Positions 24,904-32,054 of a stretch of DNA of 64,000 nt are shown here, in pieces. This DNA is from JAWMQL01 sp033283165 (lineage in GTDB: Bacteria; Pseudomonadota; Gammaproteobacteria; Pseudomonadales; Halieaceae). The notes beneath the pieces were generated by a model. The model was not told the DNA's origin and made no database searches. It saw nothing but the letters and a program-made list of their open reading frames with translations. The stretch is from the NCBI GenBank assembly GCA_033283165.1, contig JAWMQL010000002.1:744001-808000 (forward strand), read 5' to 3'. The first letter of the stretch is position 1. Every line of letters begins with the position of its first letter. The translations under genes and the position numbers were made by a program.

Positions 24904-26047
24904 CGAACTTGTCCTTGCGAGTGCTTGCGTGTGACTCTCCGGCAACTTCCTGCAGTGGGATAGAAATGATCACTCTCAAACCGCTGGGATCATTGCCGGA
25001 AAGTCTGAATTCATGCTGGTCACCGTAGAGTGTGCGCAGCCTCTCCCGGACATTGCTCAGGCCTATACCGCTGCCCGCTTCGCTCTTCGCAGATAGCAGC
25101 CCCGGTCCCGAGTCCGCAACCTCCAGGCACAACCTGTCGCCCTGCACCCTGGAGTGTATGCGCAGGGTGCCGCCATCCTCCGACTCGGCAATGGCATACT
25201 TCATCGCGTTTTCAACGATGGGCTGCAGCAGCAGGGCCGGCACCCTGGCTTGAAGTGACGCGGGGTCGATGTCCAGATCCAGGGAAAGTCTGTCCTCAAA
25301 GCGGGCCTTTTCTATGTTGAGGTAGAGCATCAGGGACTCCACCTCCTTTTCCAAAGTGACGTTTTCAACCGAGTCCTGCTCCAGCGCATGGCGAAGAAAT
25401 TGACTCAGCAGCTGGATCATCTCCTGCGCCCGACCGTTCTCCTCAAGGCGCACCAACGCGTTGATTGCATTCAGGGTGTTGAATAAAAAGTGGGGAGCCA
25501 ATTGATAGTGCAGCATCCTGATTCGGGCGTCGTGAGCAGCCGCCTCCGCCTGCAAGCGCAGCATTTGTTCGTTACGCTTCTGCGCAGACTCATCCAGCAA
25601 TTTCTGATGCTCTGCCGTCAACAGGTAATGATAATTAATGGCGTAATACAATACCGTCCAACTGAGAAACACGAACAGGGAACCGAAATACCAGTAGTTG
25701 ACCTCGTCCCAAAGGGGCGGCTCGCCGACCAGCCAGGCAAAGACCATGATTCTCAGGACGGTCCAGAGCGCGCTGAACAGGATAACCGCTACCACCGCAA
25801 CGAAAATTCGAGTGCCCAGGCTTGACTCGAAAGTGTATCGATACAGATGACGCAGAGGCCATGTGGTGGCGATGCCCAATACCGCTGACATGGTGATATG
25901 AACAAGGTGTATCCAGCTGACGTCCCCGTCAACGAGGGTGATCGTAAGGAAAGTACCGATCGAATACCCCAGCCAACCGAGCACCTGGCAGAACCAGAAA
26001 CGAAAGTTTCGATCATCATGCATGAGTTGGACAACTGGCCTGATCAT
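24896..26047 (-). CDS. LytS/YehU-type sensor histidine kinase
   Basis: 383 residues. Four to five hydrophobic helices occupy residues 17-145, followed by a short coiled coil (about 148-175). The phosphoacceptor is H186 in LHYQLAPHFLFNTLNAINAL, the signature of the LytS class of kinases. The ATPase part shows LLLQPIVENAMKYAIAE (N box) and VADSGPGL with GSGIGLSNVRERL (G boxes). There is no extracellular ligand domain, so it probably senses a membrane or intracellular signal. The cognate LytTR regulator overlaps its 3' end. It is divergent from the CBM9-like gene, with 240 bp between starts. Confidence 0.92.
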   Translation of the reverse strand: MIRPVVQLMHDDRNFRFWFCQVLGWLGYSIGTFLTITLVDGDVSWIHLVHITMSAVLGIATTWPLRHLYRYTFESSLGTRIFVAVVAVILFSALWTVLRIMVFAWLVGEPPLWDEVNYWYFGSLFVFLSWTVLYYAINYHYLLTAEHQKLLDESAQKRNEQMLRLQAEAAAHDARIRMLHYQLAPHFLFNTLNAINALVRLEENGRAQEMIQLLSQFLRHALEQDSVENVTLEKEVESLMLYLNIEKARFEDRLSLDLDIDPASLQARVPALLLQPIVENAMKYAIAESEDGGTLRIHSRVQGDRLCLEVADSGPGLLSAKSEAGSGIGLSNVRERLRTLYGDQHEFRLSGNDPSGLRVIISIPLQEVAGESHASTRKDKFVA

Positions 26048-26287
26048 GGCATCACACGACCTCCAACAGGCATTCTGGCCCCGGCAACGCTGCTTCCATT
26101 TCCAGCCCCCTTACCCTGGCTCACGAGGCGAGACTATCTTACCGCACCAGCTGCGATTTCCCGGCCATCGCACAGGTAATCGCACTGGCTTCGACCACTT
26201 GCGAGCTGCGAACCCCGGGAACATACTCAACCTTCCGGCTAAAGATAGCATTATTCTGATTATCCAGTCGCAACCGGTGGGCTCCTG

Positions 26288-27043
26288 ATGACAAGTTGGT
26301 TTCTGAAACAGCTCGCTGCGGCCTTGTGCCTGCTGTGCCCATTATCCCTGGCCGGCACCGACCGCCATGATCCGGACCGCAGCCATTACAGGGCTCCCCT
26401 GGCAGATGTTGCCCCCATAATTAATGGCGACGGCGGCGACGAGGCCTGGACAAGGGCCGAGTGGCGCCCCCTCGACAACGTCTGGCTGGGCGGGGATTTG
26501 AGTCGGTCCGATTTTCATGGCCGCTACAAGCTGGTTTGGACAGAGCACAGGCTCTACGTCCTGGTCGAGTTCGTCGACGACGTGCTGGTGGATTTCACCC
26601 GCGATCCGCTGCTGCGCTACTGGGATGACGACTGCCTGGAAATTTTTATTGACGAGGATCATTCCGGCGGCAATCACCAGTACAATCACAACGCCTTCGC
26701 CTACCATCTGTCACTTGACAATCAGGCCATCGACATAGGAACCGATAAAAAGGCCCGGTCCTATACCCAGCATGTCCAGAGCCAATGGCGCCAGCACAGG
26801 GACAATGTCATCTGGGAGGTAGGGATTGATGTCTACGGCGACAACTACCGTGACGACAGCGAAGACAACAGCCCGGTGAGGCTCTCCGCCGGCAAGCTCA
26901 TGGGAATCATGATCGCGTATTGCGACAACGACCACAGTGAAATCCGCGAGCACTTCGTCGGCTCCGAAGTCGCCGCCGGCGACCACAAGGACCGGGGCTG
27001 GATAGACGCCAACCTGTTCGGGACGCTGGAACTGGTCGAGTAA
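26288..27043 (+). CDS. Secreted carbohydrate-binding CBM9-like protein
   Basis: 251 residues with a signal peptide (FLKQLAAALCLLCPLSLAG). The rest resembles a CBM9-type beta-sandwich: an early APIINGDGGDEAWTRAEWRPL, then the conserved YKLVWTEHRLYVLVEFVDD and LLRYWDDDCLEIFIDEDHSGG. NVIWEVGIDVYG follows, and the end is RGWIDANLFGTLELVE. Family modules bind reducing ends of glucans or occur in proteins of unknown function in sugar-utilisation loci. No catalytic domain is attached, so it may be a periplasmic or surface glycan binder. It converges on the first halogenase gene with 22 bp between stops. Confidence 0.82.
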   Translation: MTSWFLKQLAAALCLLCPLSLAGTDRHDPDRSHYRAPLADVAPIINGDGGDEAWTRAEWRPLDNVWLGGDLSRSDFHGRYKLVWTEHRLYVLVEFVDDVLVDFTRDPLLRYWDDDCLEIFIDEDHSGGNHQYNHNAFAYHLSLDNQAIDIGTDKKARSYTQHVQSQWRQHRDNVIWEVGIDVYGDNYRDDSEDNSPVRLSAGKLMGIMIAYCDNDHSEIREHFVGSEVAAGDHKDRGWIDANLFGTLELVE

Positions 27044-27065
27044 TTCACGCCTCGGGGCGAACGGA

Positions 27066-28568
27066 TCAACCCGCGACTTTGGGTCTCTCGCGAGGCTCCA
27101 GGAAGGAGGCGAGGTAGTCCGAATGAGCGGGTAGACCCTGGATCGTTTTGTCCACATTCGACTTCACGTGGCCCAGAAAATCGGTCAGTTCGCGCAAACT
27201 CATGGTGTCCACCAGCGCGTGATAGCGCTCGGGCAGGAGCCCCTGCCCGATCATCACCTGCTGCCAGGAGTCATCGAATAACTCCGCCGCCTCGCGAAAA
27301 ACATGTCCGGTCTCGCGAAAGATATCCAGCCGGTGCTGAAGCGTCTGCGGGACTTCCATATTCCGGCAATGGCGCCAGAAAGCGGTGTCAGTGCGATTGG
27401 TGACCTTGTAGTGCAAGATAATGAAGTCACGAATTCTTTCCACATCGAAGTCCGCCTGCTTATTGAATTCATCGACTTCGCTCTGCTTGATTCCCGCGGT
27501 TGGGAACATACGCAGGAATCGCACGACATTCTGCTGTATGAGGTGAATGCTGGTGGATTCCAGGGGCTCGAGAAAACCACTGGAGAGCCCCACGGCAAGG
27601 CAGTTCTTGTGCCATTGCTTCAGTCGCCGCCCCGGACTGAACTTGATCTGCAGGGGATTGGTGAGATTTTCGCCCTCGATATTGGCCAGCAGCGTATCCC
27701 GGGCAGTATCGTCATCCATGAAATTGCTGCTGTATACGATGCCGTTACCGACCCGATGCTGCAGCGGTATCCGCCATTGCCACCCTGCCTCCCTGGCGAT
27801 TGACCGCGTGTAAGGGATGGGCTCGCTGACGGACCGGGTCTGTATCGCGACAGCACTGTCACAGGGCAGCCACTGGGACCAGGATTCATAGCCGGTATGC
27901 AGCGCCTTTTCGATCAGTAGCGCTCGCATGCCGGTACAGTCGATAAAGAAGTCACCATCTATCCTGTTACCGTTGTCGAGCTCGAGAGAGGTAATGTAGC
28001 CGGACACGGGGTGTGTCTGGACTCCCGATATCTTGCCCTCCTCCCGTCGGACACCATGGTCCTCACTCATTTTGCGCAGGAACCGGGCATACAGGGAGGC
28101 GTCTATGTGGAACGCATAATTAAGGCCATTGTTGGGCAGGTGGGCGAACTTTTCAGCCTCCGCCGCCCTGCGCTCAAGGCAGTAATCGCCGAAGCCGCTG
28201 CTGATGCCCAGTTGCTTGCCGCGCAGCCAGAAATGCTGGAAGCCACAGGCCCAGCAGTCCTTGCCCGTGACGCCGAAGGCGTGGATATAGTCCTCGTCCA
28301 GTCCTCCCCAGTTCTCGAACTTTATACCCAGCTTGTAGGTTCCCTGCACAGCGGCCAGGAACTCCTTTTCCGGGATATCCAGCAGGCGGTTGAAGAAGAT
28401 CATGGTTGGGATCGTCGCTTCCCCCACCCCGATAGTGCCTATCATCTCGGACTCTACCAGCACTATGTCCAGGTTTTTGCCCATCAGCTTGGAGATCGCT
28501 GCGGCGGCCATCCACCCGGCGGTGCCGCCGCCGGCGATAACTACTTTCTTGATTGCCTTGTCTTCCAC
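27066..28568 (-). CDS. Flavin-dependent tryptophan halogenase family protein (copy 1)
   Basis: 500 residues from a GTG at 28566-28568 with AAGG about 8 nt upstream; an open frame upstream belongs to the cupin gene's region. The FAD fold is KKVVIAGGGTAGWMAAAA (GGGTAGW at 13-19). K79 in QGTYKLGIKFENW matches the catalytic lysine position of PrnA-type halogenases. The halogenase motif W-x-W-x-I-P is WQWRIP at 263-268, and GFLEPLESTSIHL gives the conserved glutamate region. Family chemistry is FADH2-dependent formation of hypohalous acid that halogenates an indole. In this setting, with a TonB receptor, SapC and a cupin, the real substrate is unknown. It is last in the receptor operon. Confidence 0.9.
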   Translation of the reverse strand: MEDKAIKKVVIAGGGTAGWMAAAAISKLMGKNLDIVLVESEMIGTIGVGEATIPTMIFFNRLLDIPEKEFLAAVQGTYKLGIKFENWGGLDEDYIHAFGVTGKDCWACGFQHFWLRGKQLGISSGFGDYCLERRAAEAEKFAHLPNNGLNYAFHIDASLYARFLRKMSEDHGVRREEGKISGVQTHPVSGYITSLELDNGNRIDGDFFIDCTGMRALLIEKALHTGYESWSQWLPCDSAVAIQTRSVSEPIPYTRSIAREAGWQWRIPLQHRVGNGIVYSSNFMDDDTARDTLLANIEGENLTNPLQIKFSPGRRLKQWHKNCLAVGLSSGFLEPLESTSIHLIQQNVVRFLRMFPTAGIKQSEVDEFNKQADFDVERIRDFIILHYKVTNRTDTAFWRHCRNMEVPQTLQHRLDIFRETGHVFREAAELFDDSWQQVMIGQGLLPERYHALVDTMSLRELTDFLGHVKSNVDKTIQGLPAHSDYLASFLEPRERPKVAG

Positions 28569-28605
28569 CTTGTCACCTTCTGTCCAGATCTCATCATCAT
28601 ACAGT

Positions 28606-29640
28606 CTAGCCTCCCAGCCGGCTGCGCAGCATTGCGCGCAGTTGCGCTGCGGTGGTCTCGTCGATATCGCCGAGTATACCCAGGCTTTGGGGAGGTATAT
28701 GGGGGTGTGATTCGACCCCGGAATCACGTTCAAACAGGAAATAATCGAACAGGGCGCGCCAGGCCTCTTTCTGCCCCGCCGGCATCCCGTTGAATGCAAG
28801 CAGGCAGTGAACCAGGGCATCCATCGGATTTCCCTTCCAGACCGGCACACTGCGCCACCAGTAGTTAACCAGCACATTGAAGTCATCCAGGCCCTCTACC
28901 TGGTGCCACCAGAGGGAGGGAATGAATATGGCGTCTCCGGGCGCCAGCTCTGCCACCTGGGCTGCCGCCAGGGCATCCCGGTAGCGGGGAAATTGCGCCT
29001 GTTCCGGGCATTCAGAGTCCACCAGGCTGATCACCTGCCCGGCCGGCGTGAAGTCCACGGGACCGACATAGAGATTCTTCACCTGGTCCGGCGGGAACAA
29101 CAGGAACCGCCGCCTGCCCGCCACAACGCCGGCGAGATTGTCCGGAAAATCGAAATGGGCCGCGATCCGGGTCCTGCTCCCCATCCAGATGGAGACCAGC
29201 GGGCCGGGCACTCCCCACGCCAATGTGTTCTCGTCGAGCATGCCGGGAAAGCATTGCCTTACCGGCGTCGACCCCACATACAGAGACGGTTCAGCCGCGT
29301 CGCCTTTCCGCGACCGGAACTCGGACAACAGGTCGTCCAGGGAGGCATTCACCCGGTCAAAATTGAAGCCGCTAAGGTCCTCATTATAAAAAAAACGACC
29401 ACCGATACCGGGATGACCGCGGAAGGCGACAATACCCTGGTCGCGGGAGAATCGTGACAGGTAGTCAACCGCCGCTGCGGTGCCGAGCTGCCCATGTTCG
29501 ACCAGTGGCCAATCCGACAGCAGTCCACGCAGTACCAGGGGCTTCCCTTCACGCAGTGCGCCCTCTGGCACCACGCCGGGTCGCTCTATGGAAACCTGTT
29601 CGACACTGGTTGCTACGGATGGCATGGCAGGCTCTTGCAT
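28606..29640 (-). CDS. Cupin_8/JmjC-like 2-oxoglutarate-Fe(II) oxygenase-type protein
   Basis: 344 residues; the ATG at 29638-29640 is used, with an alternative ATG at 29625. The cupin-like core shows WMGSRTRIAAHFDFPDNLAGVVAGRRRFLLFPP, with an H-x-D metal pair, and later AIFIPSLWWHQVEGL with the third histidine. This is the His-Asp-His arrangement of JmjC-like hydroxylases. Such enzymes hydroxylate amino-acid side chains or small molecules. It sits between SapC and halogenase copy 1 (13-bp and 37-bp gaps), a set that recurs next to TonB receptors in marine proteobacteria by general knowledge. No signal peptide, so cytoplasmic. Confidence 0.87.
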   Translation of the reverse strand: MQEPAMPSVATSVEQVSIERPGVVPEGALREGKPLVLRGLLSDWPLVEHGQLGTAAAVDYLSRFSRDQGIVAFRGHPGIGGRFFYNEDLSGFNFDRVNASLDDLLSEFRSRKGDAAEPSLYVGSTPVRQCFPGMLDENTLAWGVPGPLVSIWMGSRTRIAAHFDFPDNLAGVVAGRRRFLLFPPDQVKNLYVGPVDFTPAGQVISLVDSECPEQAQFPRYRDALAAAQVAELAPGDAIFIPSLWWHQVEGLDDFNVLVNYWWRSVPVWKGNPMDALVHCLLAFNGMPAGQKEAWRALFDYFLFERDSGVESHPHIPPQSLGILGDIDETTAAQLRAMLRSRLGG

Positions 29641-29653
29641 ACCTCGCTACAGG

Positions 29654-30367
29654 CTATAGAAGGGCATTCTTGAATTCTACCAGGCGCCGAATATTGGGAA
29701 TGGAGGCGATCATCATGTAGGCCGCCTGCAAAATTCCCCGGCGACTCAGGTCCGCCAGTGTCTCGCCGTCAAGGCAGGCGAGACGCTCTTCATGTATCGT
29801 GTGGAAGCCGGTCAGTTTATGTTTCGTGCCATCGCTCAATTGCAGATCGAGGCTGAATGGCTCGATCAGGTCATGCTCATCCAGCGCCTGGCAGAGCTGT
29901 TCGATATCGGCCTGCCCTTCGTCTATGCGAGACAACACGTCGGCTATCCTGTCCGTGTAGGCGGTATTCCCGCCAAAGGGCTGGAACACAGGCTCCCCCT
30001 CGGCCCGGTTTACCCTGGGGTCGTCCATGTCGATGGAAATCACCCTTGTCTTGCCGCCGTCCCCCTCGGGCTGGAAACCGATCAAAAAGGGCCCGCGCTC
30101 TATCATCAGCGGGATATAGGACGCTTGCCAGCCGCTGTCCCCCAGGTAGAGGTTTTCATCCCGTTGCAGCCCGAGCATCACGACAGGCATGGTTTTTCCG
30201 CTGGCATTATCACGGTGCAGGAAAATCACGTACTCGGCCTGCAGGTCCCTGAACTCACCGGGAATCGCCTGGCAGCACATGATGTTATTGCCCGGGTACG
30301 CGGAGTATCGCGTGGAGACACGCAGATCCTTGTGATCCACGTTATTCAGTATTTCGTGTCGACTCAT
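29654..30367 (-). CDS. SapC-family protein
   Basis: 237 residues from the ATG at 30365-30367 (MSRHEILNNVDHKDLRVSTRYS). It matches the SapC family by the opening HKDLRVSTRYSAYPGNNIMCCQAIPGEFRDLQAEYVIFL, the centre GWQASYIPLMIERGPFLIGFQ and the end ACLDGETLADLSRRGILQAAYMMIASIPNIRRLV. The name comes from the S-layer-associated sap locus of Campylobacter, but the biochemical function is not established. In carbohydrate loci with TonB receptors it is regularly found with tryptophan halogenases. No signal peptide or TM helix. It lies 42 bp after halogenase copy 2 and 13 bp before the cupin gene. Confidence 0.88.
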   Translation of the reverse strand: MSRHEILNNVDHKDLRVSTRYSAYPGNNIMCCQAIPGEFRDLQAEYVIFLHRDNASGKTMPVVMLGLQRDENLYLGDSGWQASYIPLMIERGPFLIGFQPEGDGGKTRVISIDMDDPRVNRAEGEPVFQPFGGNTAYTDRIADVLSRIDEGQADIEQLCQALDEHDLIEPFSLDLQLSDGTKHKLTGFHTIHEERLACLDGETLADLSRRGILQAAYMMIASIPNIRRLVEFKNALL

Positions 30368-30409
30368 TTCCGCATTCTCATATTTCGTACATGACACACC
30401 GCGCTGTTC

Positions 30410-31936
30410 CTAGCGCAGCGCCTCCAGCAAGGCACGATTGGGGGGAAGGCCCCCGAGCAGGCGCTTGCACTGGATAGCGTTTTCCTCGTCGTGCTTTCGC
30501 AACTTGTTAAGCAGGTTGCCGTCATCGCCGCCCACGTCCTGCTCGGTCCGGAAGCCCATTCCGTACAGTACATACTGGTAACTGGCGGCGGTAAATATCT
30601 CATCCGATTGCGTGAAATCCCGCCTGGACGGCAGCTTGTATTTCCACCAGGCCAGCAGTTCCTGCAGGTGATCGGGCACGGTACTGGCATCCCGGTGGTC
30701 GTTCCAGTAGTCGCTGTCGTTTCGCCGGGACAGCACATAGTGTAACTTCAGGAAGTCAATGACCCGGTCCCAGCGATAGCGAAACCGGTCGTTAAAGCGC
30801 TGTGCGGCGATATCCATCATGGAGTGATCCAGCGGCAGATCGTCGCGGATCATGGCTGCGGCCAGTTCGACCATCGCCAGGGCGGAAGCCTCCAGGGGCT
30901 CGATAAACCCGGCTGACATGCCCACCGCAACACAGTTCTTCTGCCAGAAAGTCGAGTAATGCCCGGGATCAAAGCGCAATTGCCTGAGATTGGCGGCCTC
31001 TGCTTCAGCACGCCCCATGTGGGGCTCGAGGTAGGCGCGAAGTTCCGCTTCGGCCTGCTCGTCCGTGCTGTGACTGCTGGAGTAAACATAGCCGATACCG
31101 CGCCGGGTAGGCAGGCCGATATCCCAGATCCAGCCCGCTGACCTGGCGGTGGAAATGGTCACGGAGGCGATAGCCTGGTCGGGTGCGCGGTAGGGAACCT
31201 GAACGGCGAGGGCGCGATCATTGAACAACACCGACGCCCTGCTCTCGAATGGAACGGCAAAATGCTTTCCAAGCAGCAGGGAGACCGAGCCGGAACAGTC
31301 AATGAACAGGTCCGCCCCGATTTCACCGTTCTGCTGGCATTGAATGCCGCGAATGGCTCCATCCTCCGCGGGCACAACCGCCGTCACATGGTCCAGCAGA
31401 TGTTTAACTCCCAGCTGCTCCGTGCAGTGACGACGCAGAAACTCCCCGAACTTACCGGCGTCCAGATGATAGCCATAGTTAACGACGGAGGCGTAGTCGG
31501 GGGTACCCGCCTGCTTGGGCGCCAGGTTCGCGTCGCATACATGGACCTGGGGCGTGGCAAAATTGCCGAAGATCACCCCTTCAGGCTGCCTGTGCCAGAG
31601 CGATGCAAAGTCCGGATCGAAGAAGTGCTGTGGCAGGGAGAACGGGTGGTAATAGCTGTCGCCGTCTTCGCCGGTACACCAGGACACAAACTTGGAACCC
31701 TGTTTGAACGATGCATCGCACTCGCGCAGAAACCCGGACTCGGTGACGCCGATATTGCGCAATGTCTCGCGCATGGAGGGCCATGTGCCCTCACCTACCC
31801 CGATGGTGGGAACGTCGGGAGACTCTACCAGCGTGATGGCAAGCCGGTCCCTGTACCTGGCCGCTATGACACCCGCCATCAGCCAGCCAGCAGATCCTCC
31901 CCCGAGTATCACTACCCGGGTTACCGCGCCGTTCAC
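30410..31936 (-). CDS. Flavin-dependent tryptophan halogenase family protein (copy 2)
   Basis: 508 residues from a GTG at 31934-31936 with GAGG 8 nt upstream; the neighbouring ATG is out of frame and stops at once. FAD binding is TRVVILGGGSAGWLMAGVIA (GGGSAGW at 12-18), the active lysine is probably K78 in DASFKQGSKFVSW, and GFIEPLEASALAM is the conserved glutamate loop. The W-x-W-x-I motif is present as WIWDIG, with Gly replacing the usual Pro. That makes it distinct from copy 1 and suggests a different subfamily of the same fold. The YVYSSSHSTDEQAEAELRAYL segment is typical of the family. It is the first gene after the receptor terminator. Confidence 0.9.
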   Translation of the reverse strand: MNGAVTRVVILGGGSAGWLMAGVIAARYRDRLAITLVESPDVPTIGVGEGTWPSMRETLRNIGVTESGFLRECDASFKQGSKFVSWCTGEDGDSYYHPFSLPQHFFDPDFASLWHRQPEGVIFGNFATPQVHVCDANLAPKQAGTPDYASVVNYGYHLDAGKFGEFLRRHCTEQLGVKHLLDHVTAVVPAEDGAIRGIQCQQNGEIGADLFIDCSGSVSLLLGKHFAVPFESRASVLFNDRALAVQVPYRAPDQAIASVTISTARSAGWIWDIGLPTRRGIGYVYSSSHSTDEQAEAELRAYLEPHMGRAEAEAANLRQLRFDPGHYSTFWQKNCVAVGMSAGFIEPLEASALAMVELAAAMIRDDLPLDHSMMDIAAQRFNDRFRYRWDRVIDFLKLHYVLSRRNDSDYWNDHRDASTVPDHLQELLAWWKYKLPSRRDFTQSDEIFTAASYQYVLYGMGFRTEQDVGGDDGNLLNKLRKHDEENAIQCKRLLGGLPPNRALLEALR

Positions 31937-31994
31937 ATCCAGTCCTCACGTTCCATAGCTTTCGACCGCAACAAGACCGGCCCCAACCAACAGG

Positions 31995-32022
31995 AAAAGC
32001 CGTCGCGCAGGACGCGACGGCT
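31995..32022 (-). terminator. Strong Rho-independent terminator between the TonB receptor and halogenase copy 2
   Basis: On the minus strand a perfect 10-bp stem (arms 31998-32007 and 32013-32022, loop 5 nt, core agccgtcgcg) is followed by TTTT. It lies 33 bp after the receptor stop, so most transcripts should end here and only read-through would reach the halogenase genes unless they have their own promoter. Confidence 0.85.
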
Positions 32023-32054
32023 CAGCAACATACCGGCTATGGCCGTTGTCGGGC

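Noticed and set aside
27066..31936. Antibiotic or pigment biosynthesis cluster suggested by two halogenases
   Set aside because: No NRPS, PKS, tryptophan oxidase or resistance genes are nearby; the context is glycan uptake.
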